DNA of 64,000 nucleotides from Williamsia muralis NBRC 105860 (GTDB lineage Bacteria > Actinomycetota > Actinomycetes > Mycobacteriales > Mycobacteriaceae). Each line of letters begins with the position of its first letter. Positions within the stretch are counted from its first letter, which is position 1. Position numbers and translations under genes: made by a program. The notes below the pieces were generated by a model. The model saw nothing but the letters and a program-made list of their open reading frames with translations. It was not told the DNA's origin and did no database searches. Where the stretch lies: assembly GCF_001598915.1 (NCBI RefSeq), contig NZ_BDAP01000009.1, forward strand, positions 36,541 through 100,540, in the 5' to 3' direction. Shown here piece by piece: positions 51,673 to 62,086 of the stretch.

Positions 51673-52904
51673 TGCGCCTGCTCGATGGTGTCGTCCGTCC
51701 CTATGCCTGGGGATCGCGTACTGCGATAGCGGCCCTGCGCGGAATGCCCACACCCAGCGCGCATCCGGAGGCCGAGTTGTGGTTCGGGGCCCACCCGGCA
51801 GCGCCCGCGATCGTTCGTGATGACGCGCGGGAGAACACACTCTTGGAAGTCATCGACGCCGATCCGCGCGCAGAACTCGGCACTCTCTGTGCCGAACGGT
51901 ACGACGGGCGTCTGCCGTTCCTGATGAAGATCCTTGCCGCCGAGGAACCGTTGTCACTGCAGGCCCACCCCAGTCTGCAACAAGCCAAGGAAGGGTTCGC
52001 GCGAGAGAACGAGCGTGGCATCGATGTGGGTGCACCGGACCGCAATTACCGCGACGAGAACCACAAGCCCGAACTCGTCGTGGCACTGAGTGAATTCCAC
52101 GCCCTGGCCGGCTTCCGTGACGTGCGCGAGACCGTCGACCTGCTGCGCGTGTTACAGGTTCCCGAGCTGGACAGTCACCTCGGAATGATTGCCGGCCAAC
52201 CGGACTCGCAGGGTCTGCGGGCATTGTTCACCACCTGGATCACCTCGCCTGAGTCGGCCTTGTCCACTCTCATCCCGGCCGTTCTGGCCGGGGCCATCCG
52301 GTATCTCGAATCCGGGCAGGACCGCTTCGCGGCCGAGGCCCGCACCGTGCTGGAGATCGGCGAGAACTACCCGCTCGACCCTGGCGTTCTCGCTGTGCTC
52401 CTGCTCAATCGGGTCACGCTCGCGCCGGGGGAAGGCCTGTATCTCCCGGCCGGCAATCTCCATGCCTACCTCTGGGGCACCGCTGTGGAAGTGATGGCCA
52501 ACTCCGACAACGTCCTTCGCGGTGGTCTCACCCCCAAACACGTCGATGTCCCCGAGTTGTTGCGCGTCCTCGACTTCACCCCGGTCGCTCCGGGCGACAT
52601 CGCTCCCTCGATCCACACCTTGAACTCCGAACTGATCTACCAGACACCGGCGGCGGAGTTCAGACTGTCGAAGGTGGAACTCGACGGGACCGGTCTACGC
52701 AGGCCGTCGTCAATCCTCTTCGATGTTCCCGGTCCGCAGATTCTGCTGTGTACAACGGGTTCGATCGAACTGAGGGGTCCATCAGGTCATCTGGTGGTGC
52801 CGCAAGGTCGGGCGGCGTGGCTGGGTGACAACGATCCTGACGTCATCGTGCATGCGGCATCGGCGCACACCACATTCTTCCGAGGGTTGGTACCCGGACA
52901 CTAG
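51672..52904 (+). CDS. manA: Mannose-6-phosphate isomerase ManA
   Basis: A 410-residue type I phosphomannose isomerase converting fructose-6-phosphate to mannose-6-phosphate. Zinc-ligand motifs are PLSLQAHPS (Gln, His), DENHKPELVVALSEFHALAG (Glu) and PAGNLHAYLWGTAVEVMANSD (His). It overlaps the preceding stop by one base. Completes the set manA-SIS-manB for GDP-mannose supply. Confidence 0.94.
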   Translation: MRLLDGVVRPYAWGSRTAIAALRGMPTPSAHPEAELWFGAHPAAPAIVRDDARENTLLEVIDADPRAELGTLCAERYDGRLPFLMKILAAEEPLSLQAHPSLQQAKEGFARENERGIDVGAPDRNYRDENHKPELVVALSEFHALAGFRDVRETVDLLRVLQVPELDSHLGMIAGQPDSQGLRALFTTWITSPESALSTLIPAVLAGAIRYLESGQDRFAAEARTVLEIGENYPLDPGVLAVLLLNRVTLAPGEGLYLPAGNLHAYLWGTAVEVMANSDNVLRGGLTPKHVDVPELLRVLDFTPVAPGDIAPSIHTLNSELIYQTPAAEFRLSKVELDGTGLRRPSSILFDVPGPQILLCTTGSIELRGPSGHLVVPQGRAAWLGDNDPDVIVHAASAHTTFFRGLVPGH

Positions 52905-52922
52905 CCGTCCGGTTCGACGTGG

Positions 52923-54515
52923 TCAGACTCTTGAAGGAACCGGCAGCGTACTGCCGATGAATGCCATCTCATCCGGCGTCGCGACCATCGTCACCATTGC
53001 GCTGCCGGTGGGTGTGGCAACCCAGATGTCTTGAGGAGCGGCTTCATTCTGTTCCAGCCGGACGTCGGCCGGTTCACCCGGTGAGCCGGGAGGAACCACG
53101 GTGATCACGGTCGGAGCATCGACGGGCGCCGGTGCGACTCCATGAAAGACCGCCACGGTGTACTGACCATGGGGGTTTCGCCCTCCTGCGAGTGCGAGGA
53201 GACCCGGATCCCCGACGGCGGTGACAAATTGTTGCCAGACGGCGCCATGATCGGTGTAGACGAGGACTCGAGCGCCGACTGCGATGGCGCGCAACAACAC
53301 CTGCTGAGCCAGATGTAGGCCGCCGGCGATCGACACCCGATGCGCGGGACCACCCAGCAGGTCGACCGCAACGGCCCGGCCTGCGTGGTCCGCCCCGATG
53401 AGCTGACCGCAGCCCGTTGCCGACATGGTCACATCGGACAGGGATTCGAACGGCACCGTCTGCCTACCGATCGGGGGTAGTTCGGCGGCAGCCCCCACCG
53501 GCAGACTTGCCGCGAGCGCTGTGCGCTGACGGCCGGGCAACCCGATCAACCCGGTGATCGCCGAATGATCAAGGGACGCAGAGTTGAACCGGACGAGCGT
53601 CCGCATCGCGACCTCGCCCGGACCTGCCGGCGACAATCGCATCGTCACCGTCGTGGAGATCGACGGAACGGCCCATACCGCGTCGAGGACCTCGTCGAGG
53701 TGGTCGGGATCGACCGCATACGTACGCATGCGCAACCGATCGGAGGTCACCGCATCCCAGTCTTCGCGCACCTCACCGGTGTCGGCGCCGTGGGCGAGGT
53801 GGCCGGTCGCGGCGGTGATCTGCGCCGCCGTGAGAATGCTGGCCGACAAACCCTGTCCCGCAAGCCGGTTGGCTACCCGGCGGGTCGCGATCATCGCGGT
53901 GCGTAGAGCGCCTTCGGAACCACCACCCCGACGTGCGACGGCGTCGGGACAGTGCGACGGGTCCAGTCGCAGCACAACAAGCACCGACCGATATGCGGTG
54001 GCAGGCAACGGGCCCAGCGTGCACCGGTAGACCTGGGCCACCGGCCCGGTGCCGTGAGTGCGTATCCCGTGACTGATCACATCCACCGACTCCAGGCGGA
54101 TGTCGAACTGGCGAACGCATTCGGCGAGGGCAGCCAGGGGGATCGGCGGAAGGCCGCGACAACCGCTGGGGTCGAGGAAACTCAAGGTGGGTGGGGGAGT
54201 GTCGATGCGCACCACCGTGACCAGAGCCGTTCCGTCCCAACGTGCACCGATCGCATTCGATCCGGATACGGGTATGTCGAACGGTGCCTGATCCGGTTTC
54301 GAACCGTCCGACTCCGCTGCACCGATGAGCCTTCTGCGCCACAGGCCCAGTCGCAAACCGGTGCGCTCCGCCAGCGACATACGGCCCGGCAGCGCGACAA
54401 GCGTCGCGGACAACGCGATTGCCGCCGCGATCCCTGCCCACCAGAGACCGCCCACGTCGTGAGACAACACCAACGCCCCAGCGATCAGAACTTCGATCGC
54501 GACCACTACCTTCAT
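52923..54515 (-). CDS. eccE: Type VII secretion component EccE
   Basis: A 530-residue membrane protein with two N-terminal helices (VVVAIEVLIAGALVLSHDV and WWAGIAAAIALSATLVALPG) followed by a large cytoplasmic domain, the EccE layout. GRMSLAERTGLRLGLWRRR and DVISHGIRTHGTGPVAQVY fit the family. EccE rings the outside of ESX inner-membrane complexes. The ATG at 54515 has GGGGGGAT just upstream. It is divergent from eccB; no eccC, eccD, mycP or esx genes are in the window. Confidence 0.85.
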   Translation of the reverse strand: MKVVVAIEVLIAGALVLSHDVGGLWWAGIAAAIALSATLVALPGRMSLAERTGLRLGLWRRRLIGAAESDGSKPDQAPFDIPVSGSNAIGARWDGTALVTVVRIDTPPPTLSFLDPSGCRGLPPIPLAALAECVRQFDIRLESVDVISHGIRTHGTGPVAQVYRCTLGPLPATAYRSVLVVLRLDPSHCPDAVARRGGGSEGALRTAMIATRRVANRLAGQGLSASILTAAQITAATGHLAHGADTGEVREDWDAVTSDRLRMRTYAVDPDHLDEVLDAVWAVPSISTTVTMRLSPAGPGEVAMRTLVRFNSASLDHSAITGLIGLPGRQRTALAASLPVGAAAELPPIGRQTVPFESLSDVTMSATGCGQLIGADHAGRAVAVDLLGGPAHRVSIAGGLHLAQQVLLRAIAVGARVLVYTDHGAVWQQFVTAVGDPGLLALAGGRNPHGQYTVAVFHGVAPAPVDAPTVITVVPPGSPGEPADVRLEQNEAAPQDIWVATPTGSAMVTMVATPDEMAFIGSTLPVPSRV

Positions 54516-54598
54516 GATCCCCCCAAGAATCATCAACACCGCACGTCATGGCCGAGCCCCGCTCGCATCCCCCCGGTTGCGATACGTCTACTGCATAT

Positions 54599-54692
54599 GG
54601 TCGAGCTGCGCTACGTCTCCGTCGCTCTGGTCGAGCTCCGCTGCGCTACGTCTCCGTCACTCTGGTCGAGCTCCGCTGCGCTACGTCTCCGC
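54599..54692. repeat. Three-unit tandem repeat in the eccE-eccB intergenic space
   Basis: Units begin GGTCGAGCT: 54599-54628 (30 bp, a 5-bp deletion), 54629-54663 (35 bp) and 54664-54692 (truncated). The shared core is GAGCTCCGCTGCGCTACGTC with TCTCCG behind it. The core resembles GC-rich intergenic repeats common in Gordonia-like genomes. It lies directly between the divergent promoters. Confidence 0.9.
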
Positions 54693-54740
54693 CGGCCCAA
54701 TGGTGCTATACGCTACACGCCGGGGAGATGGGGGGACGGC

Positions 54741-56204
54741 ATGCCGGCTCAATTGACGACGAAGGCTCAGGTCAACGGATACCGCTTTTTACTGCGCAGA
54801 CTCGAGCATGCGCTGATCCGTCGGGACGTGCGGATGTTGCACGACCCGATGCGGTCGCAGTTGCGGTCGCTCATGGTCGGATTGGTACTCGCGATACTGG
54901 TGCTCGCCGGCTTCGGGGTATACGGGTTGATCAAACCGCAAGGCTCCGTTGGTAAGTCGCAGATCATCATCAGCAAGAAGGCCGGCGCGATGTATGTGGT
55001 CCTGGACGGCCGTCTGCACCCTGTCCTCAACCTCGCGTCGGCGCGTTTGATCACCGGCAGCGACGAGTCCCCGAAGTCGGTCGGCGAGAAGAAGTTGACG
55101 GGATACGCCCGCGGCCCGCTTCTCGGAATCCCCGGAGCGCCCGCGGCGCTGCCCGGCCCCGCCGACACGAAACGTTCGGACTGGGTTGTCTGCGACACGA
55201 CGTCGGCCGGTCAGGTCACCACCACCGTGCAAGGCGTGGCCCCCGTACTCGGCGAACAGATCCGTTCGGCCGACGGAGCGGACGGACCCGGGGACGAGGC
55301 CGTTCTCGTCTCCTCCGCGGGGCAGGTCCACTTGATCGGTGCCGGGCGCCGATCCCGCGTCGACACCGAGAGCGTGCCGGTACGCCGAGCTCTCGATCTC
55401 GACCACGCCGAGGTGCGCGAGGTCAGCTCGGGGGTCCTCAATGCCTTCCCGGAGACCGATCCCATTGCGGTGCCCGACATTTCGAATCGGGGTGCCCCTT
55501 CGGCTCTCGGTCGGGACACCCCCGTCGGATCGGTGTTCAAGGTGACAGCACTGTCGGGAGAGGCGACGTTTTATGTGGCTCTGGCGCAAGGAGTGCAGCG
55601 GATCGGTGAGGTCGCCGCTGAGATCATCCGGCAGGCCGATCGATCGGGTGCCGACACTGTGCCGACAGTCAATCCCGGCGCTCTGACAGGGGTGGAGACG
55701 GTCAGCATTCTCCCCACAGACGACTTTCCGACGGCGCCGCCACGATTCGCGGACGCCACGGCCGACCCTGTCGTATGTGCGGCCTGGTCACGGTCGGTGG
55801 ACGACCACGAGGCGTCGCTACGGACACTGCTCGGTTCCGTCCTGCCGCTGAGGCCACGCGACAAGCCGGTTCCGCTCAGTGGCGCTGACGGTCCCGGCCC
55901 GGGTCTCGACGCGGCGTTCGTCACCCCCGGACGGGGACACTACATCCAGGCGACGGGATCGGAACCCGACAGCACGCGAGCCGAATCCCTTTTCTACGTC
56001 AACGATTCGGGGGTTCGTTTCGGCGTCCCCGACGCTGCGACCGCCGATGTCATCGGACTCGGACGAGATCCGCTGCCGGCCCCGTGGTCGGTCATCTCAC
56101 TGCTTGCTGTGGGGCCGACACTGAACCAATACGACGCACTGGTGTCCCACGATGGCATCGCGCCGAATCTGGCCGGTGCGCAATTCGAACCACCCGGCAA
56201 CTAG
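54741..56204 (+). CDS. eccB: Type VII secretion component EccB
   Basis: A 487-residue protein with the EccB N-terminal signature (NGYRFLLRRLEHALIRRDVR, MLHDPMRSQLRS), a single helix (LMVGLVLAILVLAGFGVYGLI) and a large periplasmic repeat domain (IISKKAGAMYVVLDGRLHPV, NLASARLITG). It anchors the ESX inner-membrane core. The ATG has GGGGGA upstream; the open frame extends much further left only because it runs antisense to eccE. Paired with eccE, it forms an isolated two-gene secretion islet. Confidence 0.92.
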   Translation: MPAQLTTKAQVNGYRFLLRRLEHALIRRDVRMLHDPMRSQLRSLMVGLVLAILVLAGFGVYGLIKPQGSVGKSQIIISKKAGAMYVVLDGRLHPVLNLASARLITGSDESPKSVGEKKLTGYARGPLLGIPGAPAALPGPADTKRSDWVVCDTTSAGQVTTTVQGVAPVLGEQIRSADGADGPGDEAVLVSSAGQVHLIGAGRRSRVDTESVPVRRALDLDHAEVREVSSGVLNAFPETDPIAVPDISNRGAPSALGRDTPVGSVFKVTALSGEATFYVALAQGVQRIGEVAAEIIRQADRSGADTVPTVNPGALTGVETVSILPTDDFPTAPPRFADATADPVVCAAWSRSVDDHEASLRTLLGSVLPLRPRDKPVPLSGADGPGPGLDAAFVTPGRGHYIQATGSEPDSTRAESLFYVNDSGVRFGVPDAATADVIGLGRDPLPAPWSVISLLAVGPTLNQYDALVSHDGIAPNLAGAQFEPPGN

Positions 56205-56244
56205 TCGGATCGATTCGGGATGCCCCCGATGCTGCCCAGCGAAC

Positions 56245-56994
56245 TCAGCGTTGCGGCGGCGTGAGCGCCCGCACGAGTTCTTCCCACCGATCGCCGATCT
56301 GACCGAGGGCCATGTGGTCGTTGTGGAGCATGTGGTGGATGGCAGGCGCTTCCAGTGGTGCCAGCACCGCCATGCACATCAATTCGAGATTGCCGCGAAA
56401 ACCCATCTGTGTCAGCAGCATTCGGGTGTGGGTGACCACAACGGTCCGGGTGGGATGGCTGAACCGCTGCGGCCCGGTGTCCTCGGCTTCGAGCAGTAGA
56501 TCCAGGTGCGCCGCTGCCATCGCCAGACGGGCGCGGCCGAACGCGATCAACCGGTCCAACGGGTCCACCTTCTCGCCCGGGTCCCCGGGTCCCAGTGGCG
56601 CCGGGCCGGTGAGGAAGGCTTGTTGCAGCTGGATCTCGGAGTGGTTGAGGAGTGCGAGCATCAGGCCGGACCGGTTACCGAATCGACGAAAGACGGTGCC
56701 TTTGCCGACGCCGGCCTCGCGTGCGACCGCGTCCATGGTGACCGCCGACGCGCCGCACGATTCGATGAGGCGGGTCGCGGCTTCCATCAGCAGCTGACGG
56801 TTGCGAGCGGCATCGGCCCGTTCCGGCTCCTGGTCGTCGACCAGGGGGATTGCGGCAGGGTGGCGTTCGGTCAGTGTGAGGGGAAGGGGCGGTCGAGGCG
56901 CGTTGGGGGCATCGATCAACGGCAGCTCGGCGCCGGTGGCGCTGGACTGCTCGGAGTTCGCCCCGGTTGCCGGGTGCCGTGCGGGCTTTGACAC
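56245..56994 (-). CDS. TetR-family transcriptional regulator
   Basis: A 249-residue regulator with a long disordered N-terminus (about 60 residues, Pro/Ala-rich), then the helix-turn-helix LLMEAATRLIESCGASAVTMDAVAREAGVG, with KGTVFRRFGNRSGL completing the domain. The C-terminal ligand domain is all-helical. It starts at a GTG; the true start may lie further in. A 14-bp palindrome lies 38 bp upstream, in the space shared with the divergent FMN reductase, which is the likely target. Confidence 0.87.
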   Translation of the reverse strand: MSKPARHPATGANSEQSSATGAELPLIDAPNAPRPPLPLTLTERHPAAIPLVDDQEPERADAARNRQLLMEAATRLIESCGASAVTMDAVAREAGVGKGTVFRRFGNRSGLMLALLNHSEIQLQQAFLTGPAPLGPGDPGEKVDPLDRLIAFGRARLAMAAAHLDLLLEAEDTGPQRFSHPTRTVVVTHTRMLLTQMGFRGNLELMCMAVLAPLEAPAIHHMLHNDHMALGQIGDRWEELVRALTPPQR

Positions 56995-57032
56995 ACCTTG
57001 ACTGTAACGCGTGCTGCGATGACGGAATTATT

Positions 57033-57046
57033 CGGACCATGGTCCG
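57033..57046. promoter_or_regulatory. Palindromic TetR-type operator between the regulator and the FMN reductase
   Basis: CGGACCATGGTCCG is a perfect 14-bp palindrome centred 55 bp from the reductase GTG and 45 bp from the regulator GTG. The position between divergent genes fits autoregulation and control of the reductase by the TetR protein. Confidence 0.65.
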
Positions 57047-57089
57047 GTTGAGTACGCTTGTAGGTCGAATCAATCTTGGAGGAAGAGCA

Positions 57090-57665
57090 GTGACAAACGA
57101 GAACAGAACGGAATCGACGAAGATCGTGGTGCTGGTCGGGAGCCTGCGACGCGAGTCGGTGAACCGTGCGCTGGCGCGCGTGGCCGCGGAGAACGCGCCG
57201 GCCGACGTCGCAGTGGACGTGTACTCGGGCCTGGAACTGTTGCCGTTCTACAACGAGGACCTCGACATCGAACCGGTTGATGCCGAGGTTGCCAGGGTGC
57301 GCCGGACCGTGGGGGAGGCAGACGCTGTACTGATCGTCACCCCTGAGTACAACGGCACCATTCCGGCCGTGCTCAAGAACGCCATCGACTGGCTGTCACG
57401 GCCGTACGGCGCCGGTGCCCTCACCGGTAAGCCGGTCGGAGTGCTGGGCGCAGCGCTCGCGCAGTTCGGCGGGAAGTGGTCACACGACGACACCAGCCGA
57501 TCGGTGGGTATCGCCGGAGGCCGGGTGGTCGAGGACGTCGAACTGCACCTCACCATCGGCAAGCTGGACGGCAAGCCGGTGGCCGAAGTGCCCGAGGTGG
57601 TCGATCAGCTGCGGCACGCTGTCACGGTGCTGGTCGATGCCGTCGACGCCCCCGTCGCCGCCTGA
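57090..57665 (+). CDS. NAD(P)H-dependent FMN reductase
   Basis: A 191-residue flavodoxin-like reductase. Motifs VLVGSLRRESVNRALARV, LLPFYNEDLD, VTPEYNGTIPAVLKNAIDWL and GALTGKPVGVLGAALAQFGG are those of chromate/quinone/FMN reductases. GGAGG lies eight bases before the GTG. Probably a redox-defence enzyme controlled by the divergent TetR regulator; an identical pair lies near the nrd genes in mycobacteria. Confidence 0.9.
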   Translation: MTNENRTESTKIVVLVGSLRRESVNRALARVAAENAPADVAVDVYSGLELLPFYNEDLDIEPVDAEVARVRRTVGEADAVLIVTPEYNGTIPAVLKNAIDWLSRPYGAGALTGKPVGVLGAALAQFGGKWSHDDTSRSVGIAGGRVVEDVELHLTIGKLDGKPVAEVPEVVDQLRHAVTVLVDAVDAPVAA

Positions 57666-57697
57666 GGGCGGGGTTCGCACAGCCGACAACACCTCTG

Positions 57698-57742
57698 ACG
57701 GACCGCCGTGGCGAGATCGATCGACTCGCCGCGGCGGTCCGT
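57698..57742. terminator. Hairpin terminator after the FMN reductase
   Basis: ACGGACCGCCGTGGCGAG pairs with CTCGCCGCGGCGGTCCGT around an ATCGATCGA loop, with one T-G wobble in an 18-bp stem. There is no long T-run. It separates the reductase from the nrd promoter. Confidence 0.7.
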
Positions 57743-57837
57743 TCGTGTTCGGCGCGACATGTGACGAACGACACGCCGAGACACGCCAGATGCAGATTTT
57801 TTCGGAGCTCCCGACCTGGGACTTTCATGAATGTGAT

Positions 57838-57853
57838 TCGCAACGTGTTGTGT
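57838..57853 (+). promoter_or_regulatory. NrdR box 1 (upstream)
   Basis: TCGCAACGTGTTGTGT matches the NrdR consensus ACACWATATATWGTGT at 11 of 16 positions. Centre-to-centre distance to the second box is 32 bp, about three helical turns, the usual NrdR arrangement. Confidence 0.55.
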
Positions 57854-57869
57854 CGCTCCCGAATGTCAG

Positions 57870-57885
57870 ACACTAGGTGTAGTGT
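57870..57885 (+). promoter_or_regulatory. NrdR box 2 (downstream)
   Basis: ACACTAGGTGTAGTGT matches the NrdR consensus at 13 of 16 positions. NrdR represses ribonucleotide reductase genes when dATP is high. The site lies about 145 bp before nrdH. Confidence 0.7.
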
Positions 57886-57920
57886 TTGGAACACTGAACG
57901 GCACGACGGGGTTGACTCTT

Positions 57921-58001
57921 ATGAACAGCACTGACAGGCCGGCCAGATCGAGATACGAAAGACACGATTTGCTGCTCGAGGCACATTTTCGGCAGCGATA
58001 A
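57921..58001 (+). CDS. Possible 26-codon leader ORF upstream of nrdH
   Basis: An ATG (57921) with GGGG nine bases upstream opens a 26-codon frame ending TAA, 28 bases before nrdH. The peptide is basic with repeated Arg and Leu (RPARSRYERHDLLLEAHF). It may be translated and affect the nrdH leader, or be fortuitous. Confidence 0.35.
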   Translation: MNSTDRPARSRYERHDLLLEAHFRQR

Positions 58002-58029
58002 CCGGTCCGCACACAGGGAGTTCTGGGAT

Positions 58030-58281
58030 ATGACTACTTCGGCCACCGCAACGATCACCGTCTACACCAAGCCTGCTTGCGTGCAGTGCAACGCCACCTA
58101 CAAGGCGCTCGACAAGAACGGTCTCGACTACGAGGTCGTCGACATCACCGAGGATTCCGAGGCCCGCGACTACGTGATGGCCCTCGGTTACCTGCAGGCG
58201 CCCGTGGTGGTCGCCGGTGACAGCCACTGGTCAGGATTCCGTCCGGATCGCATCAAGGCGCTCGTCGCAGCCGCAGCCTGA
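58030..58281 (+). CDS. nrdH: Glutaredoxin-like NrdH
   Basis: An 83-residue redoxin with a CVQC active site at residues 17-20 ([21 protein letters not shown]) and a thioredoxin-like fold. [16 protein letters not shown] carries the WSGFRPD motif of NrdH. It supplies electrons to the class Ib ribonucleotide reductase NrdEF. First gene of nrdHIEF. Confidence 0.96.
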   Translation: MTTSATATITVYTKPACVQCNATYKALDKNGLDYEVVDITEDSEARDYVMALGYLQAPVVVAGDSHWSGFRPDRIKALVAAAA

Positions 58282-58340
58282 TCCACGTCGTCTCATCATT
58301 TTCTAGCTCTACCGTCAGCACCATCGCGGAGGTCGGGACA

Positions 58341-58841
58341 TTGGGGAAGATTCCCGTACATTCCGCGGAGGCAGGATCCGATGGCCCCCCGCTGATCGTG
58401 TACTTCTCGAGCGTCTCGGAGAACACACACCGATTTGTCGAGAAGCTCGGTCTTCGGGCGGTCCGGATCCCCCTGTTCGACCCCGAGGGCACGTTCGTCG
58501 TCGATGAGCCCTACGTCATGATCTGCCCCACCTATGGGGGTGGGAAGGCGTCAGGAGAGCCCGGCGGATTCGTTCCCAAGCAGGTCATCAAGTTTCTGAA
58601 CAACAAACACAACCGTTCGCTGATCACCGCGGTCATCGCGGCAGGGAATACCAATTTCGGTGAAGAGTTCTGCCTCGCAGGCAACATCATCTCGAACAAA
58701 TGCCAGGTGCCGTACCTGTACCGGTTCGAGCTGATGGGCGACGCCGAAGACGTAGAGCGAGTCCGCACCGGCCTCCATCAATTCACACTCGATCAACTCG
58801 CACAGGAGCCAGCACAGTGTCGCCAACCGCAACCGCAGTAG
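58341..58841 (+). CDS. nrdI: Flavodoxin-like NrdI
   Basis: A 166-residue flavoprotein needed to assemble the manganese cofactor of NrdF. Motifs [42 protein letters not shown] and [18 protein letters not shown] are diagnostic. The only reasonable start is a TTG with GGAGGT seven bases upstream; the N-terminus is longer than usual by about 17 residues. The end overlaps nrdE by 25 bases. Confidence 0.93.
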   Translation: MGKIPVHSAEAGSDGPPLIVYFSSVSENTHRFVEKLGLRAVRIPLFDPEGTFVVDEPYVMICPTYGGGKASGEPGGFVPKQVIKFLNNKHNRSLITAVIAAGNTNFGEEFCLAGNIISNKCQVPYLYRFELMGDAEDVERVRTGLHQFTLDQLAQEPAQCRQPQPQ

Positions 58842-61006
58842 AGACCTCGGCAAGCAAGTCAGGCGCACATGCCGACCCGTCGGGGCACAACCCGGGTGAG
58901 ATGGACTACCACTCGCTCAACGCGATGCTGAACCTGTACGACGCAGACGGCAAGATCCAGTTCGAGAAGGACCGCGAAGCGGCCAACCAGTACTTCCTGC
59001 AGCACGTCAACCAGAACACCGTCTTCTTCCACAACCTGGAAGAGAAGCTCAAGTACCTCGTCGAGGAAAACTATTACGAGCCAGAGGTTTTGGCGAAGTA
59101 CGACCGCGAGTTCGTCAAGGGGCTCTTCGATCACGCCTACAGCAAGAAGTTCCGGTTCCCGACCTTCTTGGGCGCGTTCAAGTACTACACCTCGTACACG
59201 CTGAAGACGTTCGACGGTAAGCGTTACCTCGAGCGATTCGAGGATCGAGTGTCGATGGTGGCGTTGACCCTCGCCGACGGTGACACCGCGCTGGCCCGTC
59301 ACCTTGTGGACGAGATCATCGAAGGTCGCTTCCAGCCGGCAACCCCCACCTTCCTCAACTCTGGCAAGAAGCAGCGCGGCGAACCGGTGTCGTGCTTCCT
59401 GCTCCGCATCGAAGACAACATGGAATCGATCGGGCGCTCGATCAACTCCGCACTGCAGCTCTCCAAGCGCGGCGGCGGAGTGGCCTTGCTGCTGAGCAAC
59501 ATTCGCGAGCACGGTGCCCCGATCAAGAAGATCGAGAACCAGAGCTCGGGTGTCATCCCCATCATGAAGCTGCTCGAGGACTCGTTCAGCTACGCCAATC
59601 AGCTCGGTGCCCGGCAGGGTGCGGGCGCGGTGTACCTGCATGCGCACCATCCCGACATCTACCGCTTCCTCGACACCAAGCGCGAGAACGCGGACGAGAA
59701 GATCCGCATCAAGACGCTGTCGCTGGGTGTGGTGATCCCTGACATCACCTTCGAGCTGGCCAAGCGCAACGACGACATGTACCTGTTCAGCCCGTACGAC
59801 GTGCAGCGCATCTACGGTGTGCCGTTCGCTGACATCAACGTCAGCGAGAAGTACCACGAGATGGTCGAAGACCGTCGTATTCGCAAGACCAAGATCAAGG
59901 CACGTGAGTTCTTCCAGACGCTGGCCGAGCTACAGTTCGAATCGGGCTACCCGTACATCATGTTCGAGGACACGGTGAACCGCGCCAACCCGATCGACGG
60001 CAAGATCACCCACTCCAACCTGTGCTCGGAGATCCTGCAGGTCTCCACGGCCTCGGAGTTCAACGACGACCTGTCCTACGCCAACATCGGCAAGGACATC
60101 TCGTGCAACCTGGGCTCGCTGAACATCGCCAAGACGATGGATTCGCCCGACATCGCGCACACCATCGAGACCGCGATCCGCGGGCTCACGGCCGTGTCGG
60201 ATCAGACCGCGATCACGTCGGTGCCTTCGATCCAGAAGGGCAACAACGAATCACACGCCATCGGCCTCGGGCAGATGAACCTGCACGGCTACCTGGCGCG
60301 GGAGCGGGTCTACTACGGATCGCCCGAAGGTATCGACTTCACGAACATCTACTTCTACACCGTGCTCTTCTACGCGCTGCGCGCATCGAACCGCATCGCC
60401 AAGGAGCGCGGTAAGGCGTTCGGTGGATTCGAGCGGTCGAAGTACGCGACCGGCGAGTTCTTCGACAAGTACACCGACCGCACCTGGGCGCCGGAGACCG
60501 ACAAGGTCCGAGAGATGTTCGGGCAGGCCGGGATCGCGATCCCCACGCAGGACGACTGGCGTGAGCTGAAGGCGTCCGTGCAGGAGCATGGCATCTACAA
60601 CCAGAACCTGCAGGCCGTTCCGCCGACGGGTTCGATCAGCTACATCAACCATTCGACCAGCTCGATCCACCCGGTTGCCGCCAAGGTGGAGATCCGCAAA
60701 GAGGGCAAGATCGGGCGCGTCTACTACCCGGCCCCCTATATGGACAACGACAACCTGGACTACTACCAGGACGCGTACGAGATCGGCTACGAGAAGATCA
60801 TCGACACGTACGCCGCAGCCACCCAGCACGTGGACCAGGGGCTGAGTCTCACGTTGTTCTTCAAGGACACCGCGACCACTCGCGACGTGAACAAGGCGCA
60901 GATCTACGCATGGCGCAAGGGAATCAAGACGCTGTATTACATCCGGCTGCGTCAGATGGCTCTCGAGGGCACCGAGGTGGAGGGTTGCGTCTCCTGCATG
61001 CTGTAG
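58817..61006 (+). CDS. nrdE: Class Ib ribonucleotide reductase alpha subunit NrdE
   Basis: A 729-residue catalytic subunit. Signs are [41 protein letters not shown] (first redox Cys), [10 protein letters not shown] and [12 protein letters not shown] (second Cys), [20 protein letters not shown] and the C-terminal EGCVSCML redox pair. It reduces ribonucleoside diphosphates to deoxy forms, with NrdF, NrdI and NrdH. The start is a GTG with AGGAG eight bases upstream. Confidence 0.97.
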   Translation: MSPTATAVETSASKSGAHADPSGHNPGEMDYHSLNAMLNLYDADGKIQFEKDREAANQYFLQHVNQNTVFFHNLEEKLKYLVEENYYEPEVLAKYDREFVKGLFDHAYSKKFRFPTFLGAFKYYTSYTLKTFDGKRYLERFEDRVSMVALTLADGDTALARHLVDEIIEGRFQPATPTFLNSGKKQRGEPVSCFLLRIEDNMESIGRSINSALQLSKRGGGVALLLSNIREHGAPIKKIENQSSGVIPIMKLLEDSFSYANQLGARQGAGAVYLHAHHPDIYRFLDTKRENADEKIRIKTLSLGVVIPDITFELAKRNDDMYLFSPYDVQRIYGVPFADINVSEKYHEMVEDRRIRKTKIKAREFFQTLAELQFESGYPYIMFEDTVNRANPIDGKITHSNLCSEILQVSTASEFNDDLSYANIGKDISCNLGSLNIAKTMDSPDIAHTIETAIRGLTAVSDQTAITSVPSIQKGNNESHAIGLGQMNLHGYLARERVYYGSPEGIDFTNIYFYTVLFYALRASNRIAKERGKAFGGFERSKYATGEFFDKYTDRTWAPETDKVREMFGQAGIAIPTQDDWRELKASVQEHGIYNQNLQAVPPTGSISYINHSTSSIHPVAAKVEIRKEGKIGRVYYPAPYMDNDNLDYYQDAYEIGYEKIIDTYAAATQHVDQGLSLTLFFKDTATTRDVNKAQIYAWRKGIKTLYYIRLRQMALEGTEVEGCVSCML

Positions 61007-61049
61007 TAGCTGTCTCGATGTGTTTGGCCGACAACAACTTTCATGATGA

Positions 61050-62075
<1,026 letters not shown>

Positions 62076-62086
62076 CCCACGCCAGA

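Larger units (their letters stand above)
57666..58029. other. 364-bp leader and control region of the nrd operon
   Basis: No normal gene. From left to right it has a hairpin terminator after the FMN reductase, an AT-richer stretch, two NrdR-like boxes 32 bp apart, a 26-codon leader ORF and the AGGGAG ribosome site of nrdH. Confidence 0.7.

Noticed and set aside
54599..54692. CRISPR-like repeats
   Set aside because: Units are directly abutting with no spacers, only three copies, and no cas genes are present.
53952..54740. A 263-codon N-terminal extension of eccB
   Set aside because: The extension runs antisense to eccE and is Arg/Gln/Pro-rich without a domain; the EccB signature begins at the ATG at 54741 with a ribosome site.
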